Shown here piece by piece: positions 8,316 to 16,767 of a stretch of 64,000 bases of DNA. The notes below the pieces were generated by a model. The model saw only the letters and a list, made by a program, of their open reading frames with translations. It ran no database searches and was not told where the DNA came from. The stretch spans positions 1 to 64,000 of the forward strand of contig JAQGIC010000005.1 in the NCBI GenBank assembly GCA_028288725.1, written 5' to 3'. The first letter of the stretch is position 1; every line of letters begins with the position of its first letter. The stretch comes from Rhodospirillales bacterium (lineage in GTDB: Bacteria; Pseudomonadota; Alphaproteobacteria; ATCC43930; CGMCC-115725). A program made the translations under genes and the position numbers.

Positions 8316-8421
8316 CTCGACCGGTCGACACAGCCAGGGTCAACCATCCGATGATGAAGGCGGTTCCGCCCAGCGGGGCCATCGCACCAGGCTTGCCGCC
8401 GATGGTGGCCGCGACGATCCG
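8316..8421 (-). pseudogene. C-terminal fragment resembling DUF423 membrane proteins
   Basis: A frame containing GGKPGAMAPLGGTAFIIGWL followed by TLAVS matches the terminal helix of DUF423 proteins (typically ..ITPLGGLAFIAGWL..). Only about 35 residues survive, and they overlap the C-terminal coding end of the neighbouring methyltransferase in a different frame. A small deletion-fusion event is the simplest explanation. Confidence 0.5.
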
Positions 8422-9107
8422 GTCCGCGCGCCGGCATCAAGGCTCATCGGGAGGCGTCGGCCGGGGGACGCATCGGGGATCGAGATCGTCGCGAAGAGGC
8501 CGTTGATTCCCCCGGCGACGCGGATATTGCTGACCGTGGCTTGATGACCGTCGAAGCCGCCGCGTCGCAGGACCGCGGTCAGTTCGGTCGCGCTGAACAG
8601 CCGATGGGTGTCCGGACCGGCGAATTTCCATCGCCGCATGGTCGACCTGTCGGTCGCATAGATCACGATCCGCCCGCCCGGCCGCAGCACCCGACGGATC
8701 TCCTGCAGCACGGCGGGCGCATCATGCCAGAAATAGATCACGTTGACTGCCAGCACCTTGTCGACCGAGGCATCGTCGAACGGCAAGCGGTCGAACGCCG
8801 CCTCGTAGAGCAAGACGCGCCCCGCGTCGATGGCGTGGCGATTTCTCTTCTGCGCCTGTTCCAGCATGACCGGCGACAGGTCCACGCCATAGACGAAGCC
8901 GGCCGGCGCGCGCGCCGCGAGCATGGCGATCGCGTGCCCGGGTCCGAAGCCCAGTTCCAGCACCGTGTCGGACGGCTGGACGCGAAGCGCCTCCACCGCC
9001 AGGCGATTGGGCTTATCGTTGACGAGACGCATCAGCCCGCCGGTAACATGACCGCCGAGGCCGCTCGGCTTCCGCAGCTGGCGCCCGATCGTCTGCCAGA
9101 GCGACAT
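8340..9107 (-). CDS. Class I SAM-dependent methyltransferase with an aberrant C-terminus
   Basis: Residues 1-205 are a complete Rossmann methyltransferase: motif I VLELGFGPGHAIAML, acidic motif II GVDLSPVMLEQAQ, then FDDASVDKVLAVNVIYFW and the post-motif VLRPGGRIVIYA. This resembles the UbiE/Coq5-like Methyltransf_11 group; the substrate is unknown. After GLFATISI the protein runs about 45 residues of low-complexity, Arg/Pro/Ser-rich sequence that coincides with a DUF423 relic in another frame. The native stop was therefore probably lost in a deletion and the enzyme may still work. It follows the TPR gene on the same strand with 27 bp between them. Confidence 0.75.
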   Translation of the reverse strand: MSLWQTIGRQLRKPSGLGGHVTGGLMRLVNDKPNRLAVEALRVQPSDTVLELGFGPGHAIAMLAARAPAGFVYGVDLSPVMLEQAQKRNRHAIDAGRVLLYEAAFDRLPFDDASVDKVLAVNVIYFWHDAPAVLQEIRRVLRPGGRIVIYATDRSTMRRWKFAGPDTHRLFSATELTAVLRRGGFDGHQATVSNIRVAGGINGLFATISIPDASPGRRLPMSLDAGARTGSSRPPSAASLVRWPRWAEPPSSSDG

Positions 9108-9134
9108 CCGGACGGCCCTAGAGACCGACGTCCT

Positions 9135-9806
9135 TCACCGTGCGGCCCTTTGATCGAGCTTAGCGAGCAGGTCCCGCACGTCAAGGCGACGCCCCGCGTC
9201 CCAAATCGGTCGACGGGGATTCGGCCTGGCTTCCAGCGCATGTTCGAGCACCGTCCTGGCCTTGGCATACTCGCCCTGCTCGATGAGGAAATCGCCGTAG
9301 AAATAGTTCGCATCCAGTCCGTTCGGGTCCATCGCGAGCGCTGCTTCGAGGAAGCCACGGGCCTTGCGGTCATTCCCGAACCCGATCGGAAATCCCGGAA
9401 CGTGGTAGTAGATCACGCCCAGACTCATCAGCACCGAGCCGTTGAGCGCGTAGGGATCGATCATCTGGGCTCTTTCGAACATTGTGCGCGCCTCACCGGC
9501 GAGGCCCAGCTGATCGAAGACGCTGGCCAAACCGGCCTCTTCGCTGGTGACGATGCCTTGCCACAGCAGCGGTTCGGCGCGGCCCGGATACCGGGCGACG
9601 ACCGTCGCCGCTTCCTTAGCCAGAGCCTCGATCTCCCGCAGCTGTTCGCCTTTGTCGGCGACCTGATAGACGATGTGGGCCCATTTATCGTCGAGGCGGC
9701 GGACATCCGTCTCCATGGCGCCAAGATCCACCGGCGCCGCGGCACCGCCGAGCCCGAAGCCGAGGGCAAGCAGGGCGATCAGATGCACTTTGCGTCGTGT
9801 GGTCAT
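9135..9806 (-). CDS. Periplasmic TPR-repeat protein
   Basis: 223 residues from the ATG preceded by GGAAA. The N-terminus (TTRRKVHLIALLALGFGLGG) is a signal peptide. TPR-like helical pairs follow: VVARYPGRAEPLLWQGIV, ARTMFERAQMIDPYALNGSV, ARGFLEAALAMDPNGLDANY, and AKARTVLEHALEARP. TPRs mediate protein-protein contact, and no enzymatic motif is visible. The frame is open 35 codons further upstream but without signal-like sequence. It lies between the truncated AMP-ligase and the methyltransferase on the same strand, so the three may form an operon. Confidence 0.7.
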   Translation of the reverse strand: MTTRRKVHLIALLALGFGLGGAAAPVDLGAMETDVRRLDDKWAHIVYQVADKGEQLREIEALAKEAATVVARYPGRAEPLLWQGIVTSEEAGLASVFDQLGLAGEARTMFERAQMIDPYALNGSVLMSLGVIYYHVPGFPIGFGNDRKARGFLEAALAMDPNGLDANYFYGDFLIEQGEYAKARTVLEHALEARPNPRRPIWDAGRRLDVRDLLAKLDQRAAR

Positions 9807-9907
9807 GATGGATGTTTCCGCTGAATTCATGGCGTGAAGAGCTTCCTCGCCTTTATGGTTTGGGTGCTGAGCACACGGTCGACCAGGTGAGGACGATCTT
9901 GCTGCCC

Positions 9908-10768
9908 TCAAGCCACATAGGCCTCGTCCGACCTGGGCGGGATGCTGCGGAACGCATCGGCGAGCAGGACGAACATCGTCGGCAATCCGATGCCCTGGTC
10001 GGTCAAGGCCGTCAGCAGACCGCGCAGGAGTTCCGGGTTCAGGATCGTGCTGGGTGCGGCATTCTCGGCAAGCGCCCCGGCGAGCATGTCGAAGTCGGGG
10101 GCGGAGGGCCGAGCCAGACCGAAGCTCGCCGGCGGCGGTACATGATAGCAGCCGCCGGCCAGCAGCGTCGGATACAGCCCGGCGACATTTTCCAGCAGAA
10201 TTGCCAGCGGCGGAACCGCGCGATGGGTGCCGGCATAGTCCTTACCGATCGCCTCGACGAGCGAAAGGGCGACCCGCTCCAATTCAGCTTGGGACAGACA
10301 GACGCCCTTCGGCTGATCGGTCGTTCCCAAGCTGAAGATGATTTTGGCGGTATCGGCCGGCAATGCCACCGGGACGGCATCTCGCGCTTGGAGGTAGAGA
10401 GCGCGACCGAGCAGCATGATCCGCTCGCAGCCGGCATCGTTCGGCGACGGCTGCTCCGTGATCAAAAGGACGGCGCCGGCCTGCGTCAGAGCTTGGTGCC
10501 GCTGTGCCTCGGTGAAAGCGACCGGAAGCGGCACCGACAGGCGCCCAAGCTTGGTCAGGGCGAGATCGAGCACGACCCAGCGCGGCGAATTTTCGAGACA
10601 GAAAGCGATCGGCCCCGGACCGATCTCCAAAAGGACGAGCTTCGTCGACAGCTTCACGACTTCTAGCCAGAGATCCAGGCAGGACAGCGGCGCCAAGCCG
10701 TCCGTCACCACAATATCGTTCGGCTGCCGACGCGCGCGCCGTACCAGCGTATCGAGGACCAAGCTCAT
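9908..10768 (-). pseudogene. Truncated AMP-dependent acyl-CoA synthetase/ligase (N-terminal half)
   Basis: 286 residues that match the N-terminal part of ANL-superfamily enzymes: LGIGPG-like early strand (LLEIGPGPIAFCLENS), ALTKLGRLSVPLPVAF, and the phosphate loop IIFSLGTTDQPKGVCLS, in which the usual TSGTTG is SLGTTD. Normal enzymes are about 500 or more residues and continue with the GGAPL, adenine-binding YGxTE and hinge motifs, all absent here. The stop is followed at once by the TPR gene. GGAGGG precedes the ATG, so the fragment may still be translated. It is probably a degraded gene, though a specialised shortened domain cannot be excluded. Confidence 0.65.
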
Positions 10769-10885
10769 CGGATACCCTCCGGTGTGGCGGGATGCAGCCG
10801 CGCGAACGGCCGTTTGTCAGAGGTCGTGTCGATCCATCGATCGCACGATGACATCGCGACAACGAGTCTGCCTGTGCGCCATGTA

Positions 10886-10899
10886 GAGTTGTGTGGAGA
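10886..10899 (+). repeat. Solo copy of GAGTTGTGTGGAGA
   Basis: This 14-bp sequence is identical to 12002-12015 and to the right end (inverted) of the hairpin element at 16258-16377. It lies in the 214-bp gap between the AMP-ligase start and the sterol-desaturase stop, which otherwise holds only G/C-rich sequence around 10950-10980 and presumably the AMP-ligase promoter. Confidence 0.6.
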
Positions 10900-10982
10900 G
10901 ATCCGTCGTATCGATGGAGCTTGGTTTCAGCGCTTACATGCGGCGCGAGGGGGGGGCGCCCGCGGGCGTCCCGCGGAAGCGC

Positions 10983-11861
10983 TCAGGCCGAGGGCACCGT
11001 CGGCGCCGTCTCCGACGTGATCAGAACACGGTCGAACAGGGAAGACGGGACGGCCCCCGGCAGTGGCGCGACGTTCCACGGCCAGATCGTCCGGGCCTGC
11101 TCCGCGGCCATATGAGTATCCAGGCCATAGACCGTATCTTCGGCGGCGAGTTCCAGGAAGGTTCCGAACAAGCGATCCCAGATGCTGAACACATCGCCGA
11201 AATTGCAGTTGGTCGCGGGACGCTCGAAGTGATGATGGGTCTGATGCAGGTTGGGCGTGATGAACAGCCACCCGAGGATACGCGCGGGTCGCGGCGGCAA
11301 GCGGAATGAGGTGTGGGACAGGATATTGACCGCAGTCTCGACCGCCTGACGCAAAAACAGCACCTCGAGCGACGCCCCGGTCAAGAGGACCCAGAGCATC
11401 AGGAAGGCGTTGCGGATCAAGGTCTCGCCCGGATGTTCGCGAACCGTCGTCGAGACGTCGAGCGCCTCGTCCGTGTGGTGGACGAGATGGAAGCGCCAGA
11501 AGCCGGGCACCTGATGCATCGAGAAATGATAGAGATAGTCCAGAAAATCGAGGACGACGAACATCACGCCATAGCGGATGAACGGGTTGTCGGCGTTCGG
11601 CAACAGCTGGACGACGCCCCAGTGATGTTCTTCCACCCAATGCGCCAGTGCCGCGCACAGCATCATCATCACGATCTGGATCGGAAGCGCCGGCGCGATG
11701 AACAAGGCGTTGAACAGCGTGTGACGCCATTTCGCCCGCAGCGATTTTGCCAGGACTGCGTGCTCGATCGACCACATCGAAATCATGATGATCGCGAAGA
11801 GAGCCAATTGGGTCGTCGAGGGATGTTCGATCAGAAACGCGAAGACGGCGGCTAAATCCAT
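10983..11861 (-). CDS. Sterol desaturase / fatty acid hydroxylase superfamily membrane protein
   Basis: 292 residues with four hydrophobic segments and the three di-iron histidine clusters of the family: HFSMH, HLVHH, and HQTHHH near residue 210. These oxygenases hydroxylate or desaturate sterols, fatty acids, carotenoids or ether lipids, using O2 at a diiron centre in the inner membrane. The truncated acyl-CoA-ligase-like gene downstream hints at a lipid substrate, though that partner looks broken. The organism also makes hopanoids (HpnH at 46.5 kb), so a hopanoid or fatty-acid substrate is possible but not shown. Confidence 0.85.
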   Translation of the reverse strand: MDLAAVFAFLIEHPSTTQLALFAIIMISMWSIEHAVLAKSLRAKWRHTLFNALFIAPALPIQIVMMMLCAALAHWVEEHHWGVVQLLPNADNPFIRYGVMFVVLDFLDYLYHFSMHQVPGFWRFHLVHHTDEALDVSTTVREHPGETLIRNAFLMLWVLLTGASLEVLFLRQAVETAVNILSHTSFRLPPRPARILGWLFITPNLHQTHHHFERPATNCNFGDVFSIWDRLFGTFLELAAEDTVYGLDTHMAAEQARTIWPWNVAPLPGAVPSSLFDRVLITSETAPTVPSA

Positions 11862-12001
11862 TTGGCTTTCGTGGTCCTGTCGCCGCTAGCGGTAACACAG
11901 TATGCGTCAGGCATCGAAGAGCGGCCAGACGCGCGATCGCGCTGGCGCGAAAAATCGAGGCGAGCGGATTTGATGGGACAAGTCTGGCAGATGCGATTGT
12001 C

Positions 12002-12015
12002 GAGTTGTGTGGAGA
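12002..12015 (+). repeat. Solo copy of GAGTTGTGTGGAGA
   Basis: An exact match to 10886-10899 and to the end of the 16258-16377 element. It lies 32 bases past the stop of the sensor kinase, in the 185-bp gap upstream of the sterol desaturase gene. Confidence 0.6.
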
Positions 12016-12046
12016 AGATGGCGGCCGATGTGGGGCTGGAGCGGGA

Positions 12047-13870
12047 TTATTCCTCGCGCAAAGCTGCCGCAATCTCGATTTGGACGATCAGTCCGCTCGG
12101 CTGATTGGCATGAGCGCCGACCGAACCGTTGTGGAGAGTCACCACTCGTTGGCAGATGGCCAGCCCGATACCGGCACCGCCGGTCTTGCGCGCCCTCGCT
12201 TGGTCGACGCGATAGAAGGGCTCGAACAGGTGGGCGAGTGCCTCCTCGGGCACGCCGGGCCCCTCGTCCCGGACCTCGATCACCGCGCGGCCGCCTGCCT
12301 TGTGCGAGAGCGTGATGACGACCGGCGTCTGTTCGGCCGTGTAGAAGATCGCGTTGCGCACGACATTCTCGATCGCCCGCCGCAACAGGTCGGCGTTGCC
12401 GTCGACCAGGATCGGCCGATCCGGCGCCTGCAGCACGAGGTCGGTCTCGCGGTGCGGCGCCTCGAAGACCGCATCCGCGACGATCTCCTCGACCAGCACG
12501 CCAAGATCGAGCGCCGCAAAGTCGACCGCCGCCGGAGCGCTGTCGAGACGCGCGAGCGTCAACAGCTCGCTGGCGAGCGCGGAGATGTTGCCGATCTCGC
12601 GTTCCATGCGATCGAACTGTTTGGAGGCGAGCCGGTCGGCCGACCGTCGGGCCAGGCCCAGGGCGACGTCGAGCCGGGCGAGCGGTGATTTGATCTCGTG
12701 CGAAATATCGCCGATCAGCCTGTGCTGGGCCTGGATCGCGGCCTCGAGCTCCTCGGTTCGGGCCGCGACCTTCGTTTCGAGCGTCTGGTTGAGGGCCTCG
12801 AGATCCCGGACGAACCGTTCCCGTTCCAGCGTCGCCTGCTGAAGATTCTCGGTCATCCGGTTGAATGAACGGGCGAGCGTGCCGAGCTCGTCGGAGGAGG
12901 AAACCGGAACGCGCGCGTCGAGCTTGTCCGTGTCGGCGATTTCGCGCACCACCCGCGTCAGCTCCATGACCGGAGCGGTGAGACGGTTGGACAGCCAACG
13001 GCCGAAGCCGACGATCGGGATCGCCAGCAGGGCGCCGAGCAGGACGAGCTGCACGCCGACCTGTCGCAATGACTGGGTCACCATCCCGGTTTCCCGCAGG
13101 GCCTGGACCTGCCATCGGCTGAACAGTCCGACCCTGGCCGTGGAACGACCGGCCAGAAGCGCGCCGGTGGCGACGACATCGCCGGGCGTGCCCTGGCTGA
13201 TCATCAGGCGCGCTTCGATCGACGGCGGATCGGCCGCCAGAATCCGCGGGGCGGCACCGGTCTCGACCAGGACCGTTCCGGTATCGCCGGGGAACAGCAA
13301 TGCCTCGATGCCGGACCACGGATAGGACAGGACCAGGGTGCCGATCCGGTAATCCTTCTCGAAATTGCCGAAAATCGGGATCTCCAGCGCGACGATCTGC
13401 CCGCCGGTCATCGGGTCCGCATGCTTGTCGAGCAGGACCAATCCGGTTTGCTCGGTGTGCCAGATGGGCGGAAGAAAAACCTCGGCAGCATCGGCGCGGG
13501 CGGCTCGTGAGATCGCAAGCAGCTTGCCGGCGGTATCGAAGGCATAGATGTCGCCGGTGAGACCGTAGAGCTGCTTCAGCTCTTCGAGAGTGCGGGTGAC
13601 GCGCTTGTCGATATCTCCGGACACGAGGTCATTCATCACCTCGAGCTCGGACCAGGCCGTCACGTCGGTCGCGAGCGCGTCCAGCACGTTCGTCAGCCGG
13701 TCGTACTTGAGTTCGGCCAGCTGATGCAGGGCGTTCGTGTTCGATTCGACGATCGAAGCCCGCACGCCGGAATAGACGACGATGGCGGTCGCGACATAGG
13801 TGACGAAATAGATCGCGACCAGCGATGCCAGGATTCGGCGCGGAATCGACCGGCTGAGGAAGCCGATCAT
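12047..13870 (-). CDS. Membrane-bound sensor histidine kinase
   Basis: 607 residues. An N-terminal membrane helix (ILASLVAIYFVTYVATAIVV), a ~240-residue periplasmic sensor region that may hold a dCache/CHASE-like fold, a second helix (VQLVLLGALLAIPIVGFG), a HAMP linker, a coiled coil, then HisKA with phosphoacceptor His391 in IGDISHEIKSPLARL. HATPase motifs are ENVVRNAIFY (N box), DEGPGVP (G1) and GGAGIGLAI (G2). It is the last gene of the operon RR, outer-membrane protein, binding protein, kinase, 24 bp after the binding protein, so that protein is a likely periplasmic co-sensor. The cognate regulator is surely the OmpR-type gene at 15404. Confidence 0.92.
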   Translation of the reverse strand: MIGFLSRSIPRRILASLVAIYFVTYVATAIVVYSGVRASIVESNTNALHQLAELKYDRLTNVLDALATDVTAWSELEVMNDLVSGDIDKRVTRTLEELKQLYGLTGDIYAFDTAGKLLAISRAARADAAEVFLPPIWHTEQTGLVLLDKHADPMTGGQIVALEIPIFGNFEKDYRIGTLVLSYPWSGIEALLFPGDTGTVLVETGAAPRILAADPPSIEARLMISQGTPGDVVATGALLAGRSTARVGLFSRWQVQALRETGMVTQSLRQVGVQLVLLGALLAIPIVGFGRWLSNRLTAPVMELTRVVREIADTDKLDARVPVSSSDELGTLARSFNRMTENLQQATLERERFVRDLEALNQTLETKVAARTEELEAAIQAQHRLIGDISHEIKSPLARLDVALGLARRSADRLASKQFDRMEREIGNISALASELLTLARLDSAPAAVDFAALDLGVLVEEIVADAVFEAPHRETDLVLQAPDRPILVDGNADLLRRAIENVVRNAIFYTAEQTPVVITLSHKAGGRAVIEVRDEGPGVPEEALAHLFEPFYRVDQARARKTGGAGIGLAICQRVVTLHNGSVGAHANQPSGLIVQIEIAAALREE

Positions 13871-13894
13871 CGGTCGTGGCCTCGGCCGCGGGGT

Positions 13895-14323
13895 TCAGGG
13901 CACATGGCTGAGCACCTTGACGCCATCGGCCGCCGTCGACGCGCTGATGTAGCCGATGGCGCCCGGAACCCGTCGGACGAAAGCCAGCATGGCCGGCTCC
14001 GATTCCTGCACCACCGGCGGCATCTTGCCTTGGAAATGCATCTCGTTCCAATAGGCCGCCAGGCTGGCATTGTCCTGCTTCAGCGCCTCCTCGGTGAATC
14101 TCGCCCGGATCTCGCTCGATGCCTCGCGATTGACCGGAACGATATGGCTGCCGTCGGGCCAGTTCGTGATGCGCAGGAGATAGATCGCCTCGATTTCCCG
14201 GAGCGTGAGGGGCGGTGCGAAGGTCACCGACGGGTTGGCGATGATCAGCAGGCCCTCGGCCCATGCCGGTCCCATCGGGGCGCACACGAACAGGATCGCG
14301 AGTACGGAAATGAGCCGGATCAT
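13895..14323 (-). CDS. Small periplasmic PstS-like substrate-binding protein
   Basis: 142 residues with a signal peptide (LISVLAILFVCAPMGPAWAEG). The mature part looks like one lobe of a PBP-like (PstS type) fold: LTLREIEAIYLLRITNWPDG, VPVNREASSEIRARF, FVRRVPGAIGYIS. No ABC permease or ATPase is nearby. It lies 8 bp after the outer-membrane protein and 24 bp before the kinase. I infer that it senses or ferries a ligand to the kinase rather than feeding a transporter. Phosphate is the best-known ligand of the family, but the short length leaves ligand identity open. Confidence 0.7.
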   Translation of the reverse strand: MIRLISVLAILFVCAPMGPAWAEGLLIIANPSVTFAPPLTLREIEAIYLLRITNWPDGSHIVPVNREASSEIRARFTEEALKQDNASLAAYWNEMHFQGKMPPVVQESEPAMLAFVRRVPGAIGYISASTAADGVKVLSHVP

Positions 14324-14331
14324 CGACCGGC

Positions 14332-15411
14332 TCAGAACAGGATCGACCAGGAGGCGAACAGCCCGGTCGGATTGACCGGCGGCCCGCCGATATTCTGCAG
14401 ATATTCGACCTTGATCGACATCGCGGGCACGGGATGGAATGCGACGCCCGCCAGCAGGTCATGGGAGACGGCGGCATAGTCCCGGCTCGAGAAGCCCTCG
14501 TACCAGGAATAGACCGACCATATGTCGTCGAGCGCATAGGAGCCGGCCAGATAGGCAGCGGCCTCGGCTCGGGGTTGATGGCCCGACGCCCCATCGCCGA
14601 GGAAGGAATAGGTCGCCTCCCCTTGCAGCGTGAGCTTGTCGATCGTGTATTTGAAGTCGAGACCGAACAGAGACTGGTTGATGTTCCGCGAATCCTGCGA
14701 TCTCTGGTACGAGAATCCGATCTGATCGAGCAGAGAGAGGGGTATGGTTAGGTGAAGGCCCTCGACCATCTTATATTGATCGAAGGTGATGCTGTTGGGC
14801 CGTTCGGAAAATTCGCGATCGGGCTGCCAATAGACCTCCAGGCCCGGATTGTCGCCATCGGGATCGGTGTAGATCAGGGAAGCGCCGGTGAGATATTCGC
14901 TGAAATTCCGGTAGGTCACCGCCGGCCGCACCGTCGTCAAGACGAGCGGCGCCCCGTGGATCACGTTCCAGGAGCCAACCGGGGTCAACATCTTGCCGAG
15001 GCGGAACGTCAGGCTATCGGTGAGCTCGAAGTCGTTATAGAGCCGTTCGAGCACGAAACTGCCGTCGCCATGATCGCTGCCGGACGGACCGGAATGGGTG
15101 AAATCCAGATGGGTCAGTTCGCCTTCGACGAAGGGGTTGAGCCAGCGGTTCACATGACCGGTGACAAAGAGGCTGAAATCCTCCAGGGAGACGGTCTTGC
15201 GGCCTTCATCCGGCGCAGCGAGGGTGATTTCGCCGTAGCCGGCGAAATTGAACGGACCCACGGTATAGCCGTGCCCCAGCTCGTAGCCGCTGTCGGCCTT
15301 GGCCGACCGCGTCGGCAGGCAAGCGGAAATCGCGGCGGCGAAAAGCAGGGTCGGCAGCCCATAAGCGCGAGGGCCGGCGCGTCGGCGAGGCCCCGCCTCG
15401 CGTTTACTCAT
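14332..15411 (-). CDS. Outer-membrane beta-barrel protein (porin-like)
   Basis: 359 residues from an ATG that overlaps the response-regulator stop (ATGAGTAA), a typical coupled start. The frame is open 46 codons further but that part lies inside the regulator gene. A signal sequence (LPTLLFAAAISACLPTRSAKA) precedes many alternating amphipathic strands, for example SLEDFSLFVTGHVN, FRLGKMLTPVGSW, LLAGVAFHPV and SIKVEYLQ. The protein ends in Phe (GLFASWSILF), the usual outer-membrane barrel signal. Together with the binding protein and kinase it probably forms an uptake-and-sensing unit. The substrate is unknown. Confidence 0.75.
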   Translation of the reverse strand: MSKREAGPRRRAGPRAYGLPTLLFAAAISACLPTRSAKADSGYELGHGYTVGPFNFAGYGEITLAAPDEGRKTVSLEDFSLFVTGHVNRWLNPFVEGELTHLDFTHSGPSGSDHGDGSFVLERLYNDFELTDSLTFRLGKMLTPVGSWNVIHGAPLVLTTVRPAVTYRNFSEYLTGASLIYTDPDGDNPGLEVYWQPDREFSERPNSITFDQYKMVEGLHLTIPLSLLDQIGFSYQRSQDSRNINQSLFGLDFKYTIDKLTLQGEATYSFLGDGASGHQPRAEAAAYLAGSYALDDIWSVYSWYEGFSSRDYAAVSHDLLAGVAFHPVPAMSIKVEYLQNIGGPPVNPTGLFASWSILF

Positions 15412-16111
15412 CCGCCGTGCCCGGGAGCGGGGGAAGCGCATAGAGATAGCCGACATTGCGCACTGTCTTGATCCGATCGTCCATGTCGGTGCCGGGGCCC
15501 AGCTTCCGCCGGACCTTGCTGACCAGCGTATCGACGTTTCGGTCGGCATTGGCCTGATGTTTGCGGCCGAACGCGGCGGCCGACAGTTCGTCCCGGGTGA
15601 CGATCTGGCCGGCGTTCCGCAACAAATATTGCAGCAGATTGAACTCCGCGGTCGTGAGATCGAGCCGCTGCTCGCCGGCCCAGGCGTTTCGCGATGCCGG
15701 ATTCAGGCGGATTTCGCCCACGGCGAGTTCGCCGATCGGCTTCTCCTTCGTCGGGGACATGCGGCGCAGCACCGCCCGAATTCGCGCCACGAGTTCGCGT
15801 GGGTTCACCGGTTTCGAGACATAATCGTCGGCGCCGATTTCCAGTCCGACGATCCGGTCGACGTCGCCGTCGCGCGCCGTCAGCATGATCACCGGGATGT
15901 CCGAGCGTTGCCGCAGCTGCTTCAGGACCTCGAATCCCGACACGGCCGGAAGCATGACGTCGAGCACGACTAGATCCTTGGTTTCCAGATTGACCCGCAG
16001 ACAGGATACACCGTCATGCAGCGTCTCGACGGCAAAGCCCTCGGGTTCGAGGAATTCGCGAAGCAGTTCGGTAAGCTCGACATCATCGTCGACAATCAAG
16101 ACGCGATACAC
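15404..16111 (-). CDS. OmpR-family response regulator
   Basis: 235 residues. The receiver domain has acidic pocket Asp8-Asp9, phosphoacceptor Asp51 in LVVLDVMLP, the switch Thr in IMLTARDGD and the conserved Lys in YVSKPVNP. A winged-helix DNA-binding domain follows from about residue 135 (LDLTTAEFNLLQYLLRN, VDTLVSKVRRKLG, VRNVGYLYALP). It is the first gene of the four-gene operon and overlaps the outer-membrane gene by 8 bp, so autoregulation of the operon is likely. Confidence 0.93.
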   Translation of the reverse strand: MYRVLIVDDDVELTELLREFLEPEGFAVETLHDGVSCLRVNLETKDLVVLDVMLPAVSGFEVLKQLRQRSDIPVIMLTARDGDVDRIVGLEIGADDYVSKPVNPRELVARIRAVLRRMSPTKEKPIGELAVGEIRLNPASRNAWAGEQRLDLTTAEFNLLQYLLRNAGQIVTRDELSAAAFGRKHQANADRNVDTLVSKVRRKLGPGTDMDDRIKTVRNVGYLYALPPLPGTADE

Positions 16112-16257
16112 GCTGCACCTGCTTTGAGGGGACCCGGAGCAAGGCGTCGATGCCCGCCTTACCTTCGTATCACGTCTCGGTAGGCGACGGATAAGGCGAC
16201 GCGGGCGGATGCGGCCCTACCGACCTGCCATAAGGTGTTTATGCCGGCGGGATTTTT

Positions 16258-16377
16258 GGAGTTGCATGGAGAAAGACGGAGCTGGGCGCGGTTGAACCGG
16301 GCGAAAGGTCAGCGCAGCCTTTGGCCCGGCCCCGTCCGGGCGCTCTATCCTCGTCGCGCGCATCTCCACACAACTCC
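16258..16377. repeat. 120-bp element with terminal inverted repeats and long hairpin potential
   Basis: GGAGTTGCATGGAGA (16258-16272) pairs with TCTCCACACAACTCC (16363-16377), with 13 of 15 positions complementary. Inside it, GACG..CGTC and CCGGGC-G-AAAGG..CCTTTG-GCCCGG can fold into one long imperfect stem. Two solo copies of the end sequence lie at 10886 and 12002. It may be a miniature inverted-repeat element or a structured RNA. It occupies the 291-bp gap between the response-regulator promoter side and the small membrane gene. Confidence 0.6.
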
Positions 16378-16402
16378 AGGAGCGGAGCCGCGACGCGGCG
16401 GC

Positions 16403-16594
16403 TTAGTCGAGCAACTCGGGCTTGGGGATACCGTAGGCGCCGAGACGGTAGTTTCGCTCCATCCGGCTGGCGCAGGCGAGGCAGACGGCGATCGACAGCA
16501 GGATCGATCCGGCATTGCCGGCGAGCGCGCTGGCGACGATCAGGCACCCGGCCCCGGCCAGGATGCCGCGCAGCGCACGGGTCTCGAGATCCAT
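16403..16594 (-). CDS. Small membrane protein of unknown function
   Basis: 63 residues with a hydrophobic stretch (ILAGAGCLIVASALAGNAGS and on to LLSIAVCLACA) that forms one or two membrane helices, followed by a short basic and polar tail. GGAGGA lies eight bases before the ATG, which supports real translation despite the small size. It is divergent from the ureohydrolase gene with about 170 bp between them. No family is recognised. Confidence 0.6.
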   Translation of the reverse strand: MDLETRALRGILAGAGCLIVASALAGNAGSILLSIAVCLACASRMERNYRLGAYGIPKPELLD

Positions 16595-16767
16595 TGTCCG
16601 TTCCTCCGTCGATGCGGGAGGGCAGAAAAATGCCGCCGCCTCTTCAAACCTCGCGCGCTCGGCTTCAGTTCCGTCGCGACCGGCGCGCGAAGCTTGTCAC
16701 CGCCGGCCCAAAATCTGCCAGTATCTCTCCGGCTTGGCCGCGCGCGGCGTAACGGATGGGGGTTGGC

